From the NCBI RefSeq assembly GCF_902170305.1, contig NZ_CABHWW010000034.1:1-64000 (forward strand): DNA of 64,000 nt. The letters are read 5' to 3'. The notes under the pieces are model-generated. The model did not search any database. It worked only from the letters and a program-made list of their open reading frames with translations, and was not told the DNA's origin. Numbering within the stretch: position 1 is the stretch's first letter; each line of letters starts with the position of its first letter. Positions 42,671 to 54,115 of this stretch are shown here, piece after piece. The translations under genes were made by a program, and so were the position numbers. This DNA is from Yersinia alsatica (lineage in GTDB: Bacteria > Pseudomonadota > Gammaproteobacteria > Enterobacterales > Enterobacteriaceae).

Positions 42671-43617
42671 AACTTGTAAGTGTCTCAGACTTGTTTGAAG
42701 TTAAATATGGTTCAAACCTAGAGTTAAATAAACAAACTATTGATCCCGAAGGTGTATCGTTTGTATCCAGAACAGCAAAAAACAATGGTGTTTCTGCAAG
42801 AGTATGTCTAGTTGAAGGTGTCCCCCCCCTTCCTGCTGGCTCTATTACAGTCGCGTGCGGAGGTTCTGTCATGGAGTCTTTCCTGCAGTCTGAGCCCTTT
42901 TATAGTGGCAGAGATATATATTATTTAACTGCAAGATTGGATATGTCTAGCCAAGAAAAAATATTTTATTGCGCCTGCTTACGCGCCAACAAATATAGAT
43001 TTAATTATGGACGACAAGCAAATAGAACTCTTGCAGAGATAAAAATCCCATCGTTAGAATCGGTACCTGAATGGGTACAGCACGCCAATATTTCTGCTGC
43101 CGATAACATTTCAAAATGTTTGCTCGATGAAATTATTGAGCTTGATGTTAGCTCATTTAAACCCTTCAGGTACGATGATATATTTGAGATTGACAGAGGG
43201 CGTGGGCCTAGGAAAAAAGAGCTAAATGGAAGAGGTAAACATCCTTTTGTTAGCGCCTCAGAGTTTAATAACGGTGTGACAAGCAAAACTGATCACGTTC
43301 CAATGCATCAAGCAGGAGTTATTTCTGTCGTTCGTAACGGAAATAGCGTGGCAAACGCATTTTATCAAGACAAGCCTTTTTGCTCAACTGAAGATGTGCA
43401 CATATTTACGCCTAAATTTAACATGAACAAATACGTTGCCTTGTTTTTATGTGCCCTCATTAAGAAGGAGAGATATCGTTATAGTTACGGCAGGAAGTGG
43501 GGGATAGCCAGGATGAAAGAATCCTTAATATTCTTGCCAGTCGATGATACTGGTGAGCCAGATTGGTTACTAATGGAACGATATATTAAGACATTACCAT
43601 TCAGCGCTGCCATCTAA
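42667..43617 (+). CDS. BcgI-B/HsdS-like specificity subunit
   Basis: A 316-residue DNA-recognition subunit with a GTG start overlapping the upstream stop. It contains two similar halves. Each half has a target-recognition domain with an aligned end: YYLTARLDMSSQEKIFYCAC.. followed by YRFNYGRQAN, and HIFTPKFNMNKYVALFLCAL.. followed by YRYSYGRKWG. Two TRDs imply a bipartite asymmetric target. It lacks the long coiled-coil spacers of type I HsdS, like BcgI-B. Confidence 0.8.
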   Translation: MKLVSVSDLFEVKYGSNLELNKQTIDPEGVSFVSRTAKNNGVSARVCLVEGVPPLPAGSITVACGGSVMESFLQSEPFYSGRDIYYLTARLDMSSQEKIFYCACLRANKYRFNYGRQANRTLAEIKIPSLESVPEWVQHANISAADNISKCLLDEIIELDVSSFKPFRYDDIFEIDRGRGPRKKELNGRGKHPFVSASEFNNGVTSKTDHVPMHQAGVISVVRNGNSVANAFYQDKPFCSTEDVHIFTPKFNMNKYVALFLCALIKKERYRYSYGRKWGIARMKESLIFLPVDDTGEPDWLLMERYIKTLPFSAAI

Positions 43618-43664
43618 AGATGATAAAATGGATTGATATTCCCCCCGTAGACAAATTCTTTACT

Positions 43665-43700
43665 CACCACGAGGCCTGTCGGAAGGCCTCTGTAGTGGTG
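43665..43700. terminator. Inverted repeat between convergent operons
   Basis: CACCAC-GAGGCC ... GGCCTC-(4 nt)-GTGGTG forms an interrupted 12-bp stem. It lies between the end of the specificity gene (43617) and the end of the ATPase gene (43735), so it may be a shared RNA 3' end. There is no T-run. Confidence 0.5.
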
Positions 43701-43734
43701 CCACCCAGCTCTACCAGGCGGCCATAGATAGCTT

Positions 43735-45260
43735 TTACGAAGCTTCTTTCGCCAAGAGCTGCATGTTGAGTGAGCTTGTTGTCAAACCCGCTCTGTCGAA
43801 CCGGTAGCGCATATAAGCCGAGATATCGTCCTCATGGGAGGAGACAACTAATTGGCAATGCTTGAGCTCACAACGGAGTAGATCGGTCAGGGATGCAACG
43901 TTGACTTCATCCAGTGATTGCGACGGGTCATCAATCAGGATTAGAGGCACCTGCGAATAGACTTTGTTGAGCGAGAGGAAGAAGGCAAGGCTAAGGGCGG
44001 ACACTTGGCCAGAGCTCATGGACATAACTGCGTCGTGTTCAGACTTCTCCGCAGTCAGGAATCTCAATTGCGTACCTTCTCGGCTCTCGATAAACAGGCC
44101 CAGGCCACGCTGGTAGTTTTGGATCAGACGGCCACTGTAGATGTGGAATATGAACTCAATAGCCGAAATTGTCTGGTCGGTATAACTTTGCTCTGTCTTC
44201 TTCAGTGTGCTGCGGAGCTTTTCGACTTTATCTTGTGCTTTTTGGGCTGCCTTAGTTTCTTTTTCGATAACTTTAAGATCGGTAATACAGGTTTGGAGCC
44301 TGGAATGTTGAGCCTCATTAGCTTTAATCGATATGTACTTCTCTTTGTCCTTCAGGTCTTCAGCCGTGACTATATAGAAGTCCTGTAGGTCTTTGAAAGC
44401 GCGGTTTGTGGTTTCTCGCCAGTCCTCCGGCAGCGCTAAGGCATCAGCTTCAACCTGTTTTTTATTTCTTAGAATCTCCTTAAGCTTTTCAAATCGCTCA
44501 TCTACTACGTCATCAATTTCCGTGAATGCGTAAGTAAATTGAATATGTTCACTTTGCAGCTTCTCCAGTAGCTGGATAATTGCCGGGAGCCGAAGCTTAA
44601 TTCTGCTCAGCGCTACATGAAGATTTGGTTCAAAGGTAGGCGTAAGAAGTTTCAGGCGGTCTTGTATGTGGGTGTTGATGAGTTTCAGCTCAGCGTCCAT
44701 AGCAGCGATAAGGATAACTAAGCCTTTACCGTCCTGCCCTAGCGAATCAGAGATCTGCTTATTTTTTGCTTCAATGGCATCTACCATTGATTTGTGATCT
44801 TCCCAGTCAGCGCCACAGAGGGGGCACATCTTATCGTCGGGATAGGACTTTTTATGTTCCTCAAGCAGTTGCTTTTTCAGATGTTCCAATTCGGCTACGA
44901 CGTTCGCATTGGTGCTGCTTTTTTCTACTAGTCTGTTTCGAGATTGAATTTGTGACTCAAACCACTCAAGGCGCCCATCTTCCCAGTTTGGTAGTGATCG
45001 GGCTTCTTCGACCTTGATGACCTTAGCACCGCGTTTGATGATGTTTGCTGAGCGCTCTAATTCATCAATCTCCTGCTTGATAGCTTCAAGCCCATCAAGC
45101 TTACCAAGGTCTTTACCGAACCGAGCCAGGCTTCTCAGTGATTCCTCGTTACGCTCGATGGCAGCATCGATTGTCTCGTTGTGAACCCTGGTTTTTATCG
45201 TGGCTTTGAGTGGCAGAAGGGCAATAATCTTACGAACTGATTCCTGGTAGGCTGCATGGT
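43735..45260 (-). pseudogene. ABC-3C-type ATPase, C-terminal part (split by IS)
   Basis: This holds the C-terminal 507 or so codons of an SMC/RecN-like ABC ATPase; the N-terminal part is at 46517-47327. It has long Glu/Lys-rich coiled-coil stretches, a zinc-hook-like CPLCGADW, the ABC signature SMSSGQVSALSLAFFLSL, Walker B VPLILIDDPSQSLDE, and a switch His in VVSSHE. The reading frame runs on into the IS to 45324, so a hybrid start is possible but would lack Walker A. Removing the IS and one GGT copy rejoins the two halves in frame into about 777 residues. Confidence 0.85.
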
Positions 45261-45268
45261 TGTAGCGG

Positions 45269-46443
<1,175 letters not shown>

Positions 46444-46516
46444 AATGTCACCTGTTTTGACTATGAGGTGATGATATCACCTCTATTCAGGTGGCCAAAT
46501 TCACTATGCCACTACA

Positions 46517-47327
46517 GGTCTACCGCAGAATACGATGAGAACAGTATCTCCTTGTCCCATCCAGGTTGAACATCAGTCGTCGAGAGCTTTTTGTACTCAA
46601 TGATCCCAGCCTCTGCCTGCAAAGAGTCTCTTAGGGTGGCTATCTCTTCTTTAAGTGATACAGCTTTTGCCGTGCGTTCCGGATTGTTGATGTACCTTGT
46701 AAGTTTAGTGTATATAGTGTTGCAGTTTTCGATCTCAGCTTCAACATCGCTGATGTTAAAGAGGTTTCCAAGTTTCTCCTTACGTTCGTCTACCCGAGTG
46801 TGTAACAGCCGGTTTTGTCCTTGCTCGAGATAGTTAAGGAAAGAGAAGTTTTCCCTGAAATTTTTTCCGAAAATTTCGTCCAGGAAGTTGTTGTCGCGCA
46901 GATTGTTCTTGGTGAAATCAGATGATTCAAATTCTGGTAGCTCATAAAGCCTGAAGTTCCCATATTTGTCTGCACGATTGTTTGCTGGTTTTTTGAATAT
47001 CGCCGCAGGGCAATGTCTGGCTAAAACAAGTTTGCGACCATCATTAATGAATTCAATCTTGATGCAGAGATCGTTATCGCCAGAGCGACTGTTCCAGAAG
47101 AGATTGTCTGCATAGTCTCTCTTGTTCCTGGTTAATAATGTATTGAATAGATTTTGTATTCGATTGATCTGGCCGGTAAGCAGCAGTTCGATTGCGTCGA
47201 AAATGCTTGTTTTGCCATAACCGTTTGGGCCGTCAAGAGTTAGCAAGGACGCCCCGCCAAGGTCCAATAAAATATTCTTGAATGCTTTGAAACTAGAGAC
47301 TTCAATCCTGGATATTTGCCATTTCAT
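46517..47327 (-). pseudogene. ABC-3C-type ATPase, N-terminal part (split by IS)
   Basis: This holds the first 270 codons of the interrupted ATPase. It opens MKWQISRIEVSSFKAFKNI, then Walker A GPNGYGKTS at 33-41, then the Q-loop region FLNYLEQGQNRLLH, and a coiled coil begins near 215. The frame ends in the IS at a TAG (46512-46514). The start overlaps the preceding gene by 26 nt, so the ATPase is the third gene of a tightly coupled operon. Confidence 0.85.
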
Positions 47328-47967
47328 TACGAATCATTTCCTTGATAAAGTCGTCAGCGTTTTTGTCTGTGACTTGCTGGATAGTCGAATATATATCGTT
47401 CAGGTCGGTTTCAGCTACAGCTTCAGCAGCTTGCAACCTCAAGGACACAAGGTTCCCTTGATGACTAGGTAGTTCTAAGAATGGAAGCTTGATAAAGGTC
47501 TTCGCAGCGAAACTGTATTGTGTGGCGACAAGAGGGTTTTCTTTATATTCAAGAAATTCCTTTTGGTCAGCAATCACCGTTAACAGTTTGTCATAGGTAA
47601 AATTAGCGAGCACGCTTTCTTCCGCAACACTGTAATAGAGGACATATTTTTTATAAAAGTGCGGATCTTCCTCAATTGCGAAGATTTCTTCTTCGTGATC
47701 CTTAAACCTGGCCAGAACATCAAGGCGATGAATACAAATCAAGTCGCAGTTTTTCTTAAAGCTTGGGTTTCTGAGAAATTCGTCAGGAGCAAGTTGATTG
47801 ATTCTGTTATTTAGTTCGGCCGGATCCAGGAGATCGTCAAGATTATGTAGGACTGCGAACCTGATAGCAGATCCAGACTCGCGAATATAAAAGCTTGTGT
47901 TGTCCATGTCGAGTTTACTGACAAAGTCATGGGCCAGAAGTGCTTCATTAATGAGTTGTTTTATCAT
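47302..47967 (-). CDS. ABC-3C middle component-like protein
   Basis: A 221-residue soluble protein with no catalytic motif that I can see. Size, gene order (between a nuclease-like gene and an SMC-type ATPase) and the VLHNLDDLLDPAELNNRINQ segment near 35-55 fit the middle component of ABC three-component conflict systems. It overlaps the upstream gene by 20 nt and the ATPase by 26 nt. The family call rests on context and remembered resemblance. Confidence 0.65.
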   Translation of the reverse strand: MIKQLINEALLAHDFVSKLDMDNTSFYIRESGSAIRFAVLHNLDDLLDPAELNNRINQLAPDEFLRNPSFKKNCDLICIHRLDVLARFKDHEEEIFAIEEDPHFYKKYVLYYSVAEESVLANFTYDKLLTVIADQKEFLEYKENPLVATQYSFAAKTFIKLPFLELPSHQGNLVSLRLQAAEAVAETDLNDIYSTIQQVTDKNADDFIKEMIRNEMANIQD

Positions 47968-49219
47968 TCAGTCGTTCCTCCGCGTCGTCTTTTGTTATGA
48001 CACTAATGCATAGCGACTTGGTGATGTTGCTCTCAAACTTTTCAGTGGTTTGCTTGTTGTCAAAGTCATCCGAGCTCGTGAATTTTGTATTAAAAGTGAA
48101 TGAGGTTTCCGCTTTACTGGCGATTAAATGGTTGTACTCAAAAAGCAGTCTCAGCAGGTCTCCGTTGTTTTTCATTTCACGGATCATGTCAAACTCACAC
48201 TCTTCGCTTTCATCCACGTCAAGAGCGGTAGGTACGTAGAACCGATTTACGTTGTCAAGATAGTGTGGAAGATGGTTGAATATAGGTTCCATCGAAATAG
48301 CCTGTATCAGCTTGGTGTATCGCCGGATGTCGTTCTTCTGAACGTCTTGAAACCGCTCGGATGGTTTCATCATCTGGCAAAGGGTTTTTAATTCGTTGAT
48401 GTGCGTTTTGCGAATATGCTCACTCAGAAGTCTGGCTCTCTCATAAGTGGCATCACTCATTGTTGGTAGCATCTGATCCAATCTTTCTTCTAAATGGGTT
48501 TGGAGCCTGGCCTTTAATTCAACTGCATAGTAATCCCTATTCTGGTAGGGGTTTTCGGTCAGCAGTTCCGTTAAAATACTCCTGGCCTTGATACGACCCT
48601 CGTATGCGGCTTTGTCTTCTGAGATCCCGTCAACTTGATTCAATTTATGGTTATGTATTGCCTTGGTGCTAATTTTTTCAGACAGTAAGCAGTAGTTAAA
48701 ATTTATAAGGTTATCGCTGACAATGATTGACTGTTTTTCACATAATTTTTTTATGAGTTCTTTGGTCAGTCCTTCAATCTCATCCAAACCACAATGATAG
48801 TTGTCTCCATAGCGATAGAATTTTACTGTTTCTCCGCTAGTGCCTCTGTGATCGCCTGTCTCATCTAGCGGGACAGATACATGGAAGTAACGCGTTGTCC
48901 CCTTGATTTTATCGTGTTCGATTAAAGTTGACTGTTCCAGCGCCTTGATATAACCACTTCGATATTTACTTATCTTAGCTTTGACTTGATGGGCGGTGTG
49001 TAGTTTTCCGTTTTTATAAATAGCGAAGTCGTCACTGCTGTCTAGCTGCAGCTCGAAGTCCAGATCGTTATCGTGAATCAGTTTAAGAGAGTGATATAAC
49101 GCAATTTTCCCTTGATAAACGAAGCCGCTCCACGAGGATACGGCGCTAGCTGGATACTTCTCATCATCTTCTTGGCTCACATAACCTCCTTTTATCATTA
49201 GCAAGTCGTCAGTTATCAT
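47948..49219 (-). CDS. ABC-3C effector-like protein with nuclease-type N-terminus
   Basis: A 423-residue protein, first gene of the three-gene operon. The N-terminus resembles restriction-endonuclease-fold effectors of the Cap4/DUF4297 type: SGFVYQGKIALYHSL near 31-45, DD at 63-64 and HQVKAK at 77-82 (a D..QxK pattern). The rest (about 100-423) is helical, without known motifs, and would be the system-specific C-terminal domain that couples to the ATPase and middle component. Expected role: DNA degradation on phage sensing (inference). Confidence 0.65.
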   Translation of the reverse strand: MITDDLLMIKGGYVSQEDDEKYPASAVSSWSGFVYQGKIALYHSLKLIHDNDLDFELQLDSSDDFAIYKNGKLHTAHQVKAKISKYRSGYIKALEQSTLIEHDKIKGTTRYFHVSVPLDETGDHRGTSGETVKFYRYGDNYHCGLDEIEGLTKELIKKLCEKQSIIVSDNLINFNYCLLSEKISTKAIHNHKLNQVDGISEDKAAYEGRIKARSILTELLTENPYQNRDYYAVELKARLQTHLEERLDQMLPTMSDATYERARLLSEHIRKTHINELKTLCQMMKPSERFQDVQKNDIRRYTKLIQAISMEPIFNHLPHYLDNVNRFYVPTALDVDESEECEFDMIREMKNNGDLLRLLFEYNHLIASKAETSFTFNTKFTSSDDFDNKQTTEKFESNITKSLCISVITKDDAEERLNDKTTH

Positions 49220-49302
49220 CGGCGTTGTTCTGCTGCCGCCGGTGGCCGTATCGCAAACCTCAGATACAAGTTAAAAAAAGTCCTCATCGAGTCCTTTATG
49301 AA

Positions 49303-51420
49303 TCATTCCCACAACTTTATATTTTTAAAGGTTGTCGTTGCTGGCAAAGCCTGAATATCAATTCTCCCGGCGAGTTCTTCCGAGCGAGGAGCCCAGAGAT
49401 TTGCATGTAAACGCATTGCAAGATGCGGAACTGGTGTGGGATCCCAACTGGCGCGCTCGTGCACAACTCTCCCATCGACAGACCAGACGATCCGGTCTGG
49501 TCGCCAGTCAATGGTATAGCGATGAAAATCCAGAGAGGCATCGAAACCAAGTTCTACACGATATGGGGATCCTCTGTATCCATAACCTAAAGTTGCTCCT
49601 TCGTCGCCAGGATTGAAATAGACATTCACTAACATGCTCTCAGGAGCATCACCCGCTATTTCAATATCTATCTCCTGCCTTGGTGAATCACGATGCAGAA
49701 AGAAGCCGGTGACCAGACCAGAACCGCGAGCAGCTTTAATTTCTGCCTCAAACCGCCCGTATTCAAAAGATTGTTTTGATGCGAAGGCTCCCGCGCGGTA
49801 CGGCCTGTTGCCGGTAGGTATTGCACTGATAGTTAGATGCGTACCGTCCTCATCGCAGACCAGGTTTTCCTTAGAAAACGAAGCCATATTGCCAGGAAAA
49901 GTTTCGACAAGCCCAATGAAGGATGGCGTTTCAGTCGCCATATCTGTACATAACAGACAATTGCCCACAGGATGCATCTCATTACCTGAGAGGTGTGCTG
50001 GGCGCCACCCATGTTGAGGAGGTAGTACCCAGGGTGAAACATCCAGTAAAAAACATGTTTCAGGTGACTCAAATTGATCCTGATGAGATAAATCACAGAG
50101 CCGATCCCACCTGAATAATCGGGATCCACGCGGTGCACCAATAGGGTACCCCTGTGCAGGCCTCGGAAGATTGAGCAGAGTACAAAGCGGATCCCACATT
50201 TGAAAATCAGACTCAAGGTCCGATAAGAATACCGAGCGTAATGAAGGTAAAGACTTCAGTTCAAATTTAAACCTCTGTTTAGCCCCCGCCTCCACAATGA
50301 ATTTTATTTCGGCCCTTGCAAGCACAGTATTAAAAGTTTCAGGAGTGAGCGGAACATCAAGAAGAACATCAAATACCGTAAAAAGATTCAGCAATTCCTG
50401 GGGCTGGATTTCCTCTTCATCAGCATCGAATACACAAACCCGCAGCCCCAGCATAGCCAGAGCCATCGCCAGCCCCTCTCGTGAACCGCCAGCAGTCCAG
50501 GCCATCACTGAACATGAGTCAATTTGATCCGGAGCCATCAATCCCGTACCTGCATCAACAATCCCTGCGCGGGCCAGGTAAGGAAGTACGGAATAGGCGT
50601 TATCGGAAGCACCATCCTGTCGTTGCAAAATAGCTGGCTTTGAGAGCGCAAGCGCGCCAAGTTCATTAAAGCGGTAGTTCATCCAGAGATCCACTGGACC
50701 AACCACGGGCATTGCCTGCAACAGAGCTGCCGCTCCATCGCGTGATAACACATAGCCAGAAAGAAACCACAGTCCTCTTACGGGCCTGAAGAGGTCACCA
50801 CAGCAAGTCATACGTTCAGCTGTTCCCCCTGCATCTTCATAAGACATATACAGTAAATGCGGCCCGTGATCCTCTGAACACTCTCGTATAGCGGCCCGCC
50901 AGCCTCTTGTGATAGCCGCAACAGCCCCCAACCGAAACCATACATCGTCTTCAAGGACAAGAACATATTCCTTATCCCCGGCAGCAATAGCCTTCCATAC
51001 TTCCACATGTGACCTTGCAACAGCAATCTCCTGCCTGGTCATTTTGATGGGTTCATCATTGCTGAAATGTGCCTCCAGCCTTGCATCCGGCTGGACATAA
51101 AGCTGATCACCAATACAGTAGACCGAATCAACGTCAGCCGTTGCGGCACTCGCGCGACCATCCCTGGCATCCACGGCAGAAAACCGCTGTATGATAGAGG
51201 CTAGTGGAAAACCATCGTAAGTCCGGAATCTTTTGAGCTCTCTGCTCAACCTCCGCCACCTGCCGGGTTGACGATCGAGATTAATAACAACAATTGAACC
51301 GATCATTTCGGGACCTGAACCGAAAACGGGGATCCTACGACCAGGAAAGATACTTATTATTACACGTGAAATTTTGAATAATACCTTGCGCAAAACACCT
51401 GAAGCATCCTGAAGGTTCAT
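49303..51420 (-). CDS. GT25 glycosyltransferase - GH16-type lectin/hydrolase fusion
   Basis: A 705-residue multidomain protein. Residues about 40-260 are a family-25 glycosyltransferase (LOS/LPS type): VVINLDRQPGRW near 47, the metal-binding YVLVLEDDVWF near 155, and LSGYVLSRDGAA. Residues about 300-450 resemble a P-loop sulfotransferase, with GGSREGLAMALAMLGLRVCVFDADEEE, but the phosphate-binding loop is not convincing. Residues about 510-705 are a family-16 jelly roll with the catalytic box EIDIE. There is no signal peptide. Transfer and trimming of a glycan by one protein is suggested; the substrate is unknown. Confidence 0.72.
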   Translation of the reverse strand: MNLQDASGVLRKVLFKISRVIISIFPGRRIPVFGSGPEMIGSIVVINLDRQPGRWRRLSRELKRFRTYDGFPLASIIQRFSAVDARDGRASAATADVDSVYCIGDQLYVQPDARLEAHFSNDEPIKMTRQEIAVARSHVEVWKAIAAGDKEYVLVLEDDVWFRLGAVAAITRGWRAAIRECSEDHGPHLLYMSYEDAGGTAERMTCCGDLFRPVRGLWFLSGYVLSRDGAAALLQAMPVVGPVDLWMNYRFNELGALALSKPAILQRQDGASDNAYSVLPYLARAGIVDAGTGLMAPDQIDSCSVMAWTAGGSREGLAMALAMLGLRVCVFDADEEEIQPQELLNLFTVFDVLLDVPLTPETFNTVLARAEIKFIVEAGAKQRFKFELKSLPSLRSVFLSDLESDFQMWDPLCTLLNLPRPAQGYPIGAPRGSRLFRWDRLCDLSHQDQFESPETCFLLDVSPWVLPPQHGWRPAHLSGNEMHPVGNCLLCTDMATETPSFIGLVETFPGNMASFSKENLVCDEDGTHLTISAIPTGNRPYRAGAFASKQSFEYGRFEAEIKAARGSGLVTGFFLHRDSPRQEIDIEIAGDAPESMLVNVYFNPGDEGATLGYGYRGSPYRVELGFDASLDFHRYTIDWRPDRIVWSVDGRVVHERASWDPTPVPHLAMRLHANLWAPRSEELAGRIDIQALPATTTFKNIKLWE

Positions 51421-51444
51421 TAATTCTGTCCTTGATATGTGGGA

Positions 51445-52278
51445 TCAGGCTGAGCCCATATTACGCCAGTTACGTTCATCATTACGGTAGGACAGATCCC
51501 AACGCGTTTCTGCAATCTTTTCCCAATCACGTAACAATTCGAAATCGAATGACTTCCCTTCCCTTATCAATTTGTGAGCGTGTGCTGCCAGTGCAGCAGT
51601 GAAATTCCCTGGCCCAGTTGTTGATTGAATTTCGGGAGAACGTACATCACTCAGTAGCGTTTCGGTCGCCCTAATAAGCGCACTCTGTAGAACCGGATGG
51701 CCTGCTGGGGCCACAATAGGGTCATTATTAATGTAAAAAATGCGCTCAGTCGTCGGTAAATCACTTCTCCAGATATCCGCAGCAGGAACCATTGAAGAGG
51801 ACTGAATATCGTAACATAAAGGTTGTACTTTGAGTGTCCCATCATGGAAAAGATATTTCCAGTTGTCGCCAAGTAAAACATCGTCAGCATCAACGTATAA
51901 TCCCCCCTCAACAAGTAAAACGCACATACGCAGATAGTCGCAGCGCATTGCCGGATGATAGCAAAGGGAGAAGGCTTTACGCTCTTTAGCGCCAAATTGT
52001 TCGGCAATATATGCCATTGCCGATTCATCGTTAAACATACTACATTCAAAACCATCATCAAGAAGCCGATCCCAGCTTCTGAGACAAACCATAACGTCTT
52101 CCGGTACATTGTGCTGGTCATGCCAGTAGCGAATCAATTTCTTGGGAATAAGGGGCGATAACTCCTGCTTATTAGTATGTAATGAAGCAGGATGTTCCAG
52201 TTGCTGCAGCGTAAGATCCCGGATGAATGAAGAGCGTAAGTCGTCATCCTCTTCAAAACCCGTTCGATATGAATTCAT
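51445..52278 (-). CDS. GT32-type glycosyltransferase
   Basis: A 277-residue enzyme of the DXD sugar-transferase family. IPKKLIRYWHDQHNVPEDV near 45-63 and the diagnostic CDYLRMCVLLVEGGLYVDADDVLL near 112-136, with the Asp-x-Asp nucleotide-sugar site, are clear. The last third has TGPGNFTAALAAHA, typical of GT32. It lies 24 bp ahead of the GT25-GH16 gene in the same direction, with a carbamoyltransferase upstream. Confidence 0.82.
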   Translation of the reverse strand: MNSYRTGFEEDDDLRSSFIRDLTLQQLEHPASLHTNKQELSPLIPKKLIRYWHDQHNVPEDVMVCLRSWDRLLDDGFECSMFNDESAMAYIAEQFGAKERKAFSLCYHPAMRCDYLRMCVLLVEGGLYVDADDVLLGDNWKYLFHDGTLKVQPLCYDIQSSSMVPAADIWRSDLPTTERIFYINNDPIVAPAGHPVLQSALIRATETLLSDVRSPEIQSTTGPGNFTAALAAHAHKLIREGKSFDFELLRDWEKIAETRWDLSYRNDERNWRNMGSA

Positions 52279-52381
52279 ACTCCCCCTATTAAATCAACTT
52301 TTGTGAACAGCATACATGAAGTCCTCTCCAGATTTTGTCCTCAACAATGAAATGAACTGGCTCAGGGTAGCTCTTTATTTT

Positions 52382-53995
52382 TCATAAAAATAACTGGCTT
52401 TCCTTATATGCCTGATAACGTGATGAATCAATTAAAAGATATACCTGACCTTCCACCACAAACCCATCCAGGTGATGCTCCTGAACGTATACAGCCAGAT
52501 CATTGATATTGTTTATAAAACCTTTCCCATTGAAGTTGAGAGATGTATTGCACAAGACACCATAACCAGTCCGATTTTTAAATGCTGAAAGTAATTTATG
52601 AAGATTACTATTTGTTGCAGTTGTAACGGTCTGAATACGTGCAGTGCCATTAACATGCGTGACTGCTGCAAGGGTTTCAGTCTTTGCTCTATGCGTAAAG
52701 AGCATATATGGGCTTTCGTTATTACAGCCGAACCACTTTTCAGCGTCCTCCAAAAGACAAACTGGAGCAATTGGGCGAAATTGTTCACGTTGTTTGATTT
52801 CGTTTAAACGAACCCTGGTACTTTCCTGAAAAGGAGCAGCAAGGATGGACCTGTTGCCCAGCGCGCGTGGACCTATTTCATATTTTCCATTCACCCAACC
52901 AAGGATGAGATCGTTAGCCAGCATATCAGCAACCTGATCATTGTCGACATTATAGACATCATATTTCTCTGAGCAGAATGTATTATCCGTTCTAAAATCT
53001 AATCCGCTGTAAACATCCCATTCAATCTTAGGATTACCTGTAAAATAGAACTGAGCATCAATCGCAGTGCCTATAGCAACACCGGAATCGTTAGCAACAG
53101 GAGGAACGAAAACTTCAGAAAAAAGCTTTGTCTCCCTCCATTTAGTATTCCAGTCACAGTTCAGACCGCATCCACCAGAAATAATAAGTGGTTGTTTTTT
53201 CTTTAAGTTGTCTTTTGCAAACTGATAAAAAACGTTAAACAGTGCATCACTATATATCCCAGTAAAGTTACGAAATTCTTTATCGTCCAAACCAACATTA
53301 TAGTGCGGAGCTTTTTCAATATTCGCATAGTCGCAAAGTTTTCTGGCAGGGCCATTCAACAGAAAGTCGATGAGTTCTTGTTCTTCCGGGGAGGCTATAC
53401 TTCTCTTTGAAAAAGATGCCAACGCCATAAGTTTCCCGGCATCTGAGAAGCGAGGGTAGGCACTGTCTTTGGAAAAAACTGGATCGGCTAATCCATAAAC
53501 AATACCATAGCGGTTACCAGGCTGATTTTGAACATCGCCAATGAGCGTTATATTCAGATCTGCATCTAATTCGTAGAATGCTCCGATTCCTCCTTCCCAA
53601 ACCAAAGCATAACAGGATGTTCCTTTTGGTAAGTCTGACATGCCAAATGCACAAAGTATGTGTGCTCGCTCGTGAGAAGACGAAAAATATTTAATTTTCT
53701 TCTTTAGGAATCGTCTTTCTGAAACCATGACATCTGTATCTGAGATGCCCCGATAACCAACGTTAATTTTCGAACCATTTAAATATTCATCATGATCCCT
53801 GGGCCACCATCCCCCTGCGCAAATTACATCTGGTATATCGTCGATTTCACCAATAGCATCTAATACGTCCGAAATACCCAGTGGAGAATAGCGATGGTTA
53901 GAATCTTTTTCTGCTTCAATAGACATAATTAATCGTCCATTATCCAGAAATGCCACAGCACCATCATGACCTGGATTATAAGAGAGAATTTTCAT
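52382..53995 (-). CDS. NodU/TobZ-family O-carbamoyltransferase
   Basis: A 537-residue enzyme that would use carbamoyl phosphate and ATP to carbamoylate a hydroxyl, usually on a sugar. Two domains are visible: the N-terminal Kae1-like domain (HDGAVAFLDNG near 10, ISGGCGLNCD near 275) and the C-terminal YrdC-like one (GKYEIGPRALGNRSILA near 370, FRPIAPVCL, LCNTSLNFNGKGFI). Neighbouring glycosyltransferases suggest that the acceptor is a glycan or glycolipid. Confidence 0.88.
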   Translation of the reverse strand: MKILSYNPGHDGAVAFLDNGRLIMSIEAEKDSNHRYSPLGISDVLDAIGEIDDIPDVICAGGWWPRDHDEYLNGSKINVGYRGISDTDVMVSERRFLKKKIKYFSSSHERAHILCAFGMSDLPKGTSCYALVWEGGIGAFYELDADLNITLIGDVQNQPGNRYGIVYGLADPVFSKDSAYPRFSDAGKLMALASFSKRSIASPEEQELIDFLLNGPARKLCDYANIEKAPHYNVGLDDKEFRNFTGIYSDALFNVFYQFAKDNLKKKQPLIISGGCGLNCDWNTKWRETKLFSEVFVPPVANDSGVAIGTAIDAQFYFTGNPKIEWDVYSGLDFRTDNTFCSEKYDVYNVDNDQVADMLANDLILGWVNGKYEIGPRALGNRSILAAPFQESTRVRLNEIKQREQFRPIAPVCLLEDAEKWFGCNNESPYMLFTHRAKTETLAAVTHVNGTARIQTVTTATNSNLHKLLSAFKNRTGYGVLCNTSLNFNGKGFINNINDLAVYVQEHHLDGFVVEGQVYLLIDSSRYQAYKESQLFL

Positions 53996-54115
53996 TAATT
54001 CATAACCTCTATATGTAATTAAAAGTTAGTCATCCATTCTTACTTGTATTAGTTTATACATTTTCAACGCACAACATCGCTGGCTTTACCGATACACTTA
54101 GATGCGTATTTTTTG

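Noticed and set aside
43691..43709. TGTAGTGGTGCCA as a second end of the IS3 element
   Set aside because: Only the first eight bases match the IS end and there is no partner; it forms part of a local inverted repeat.
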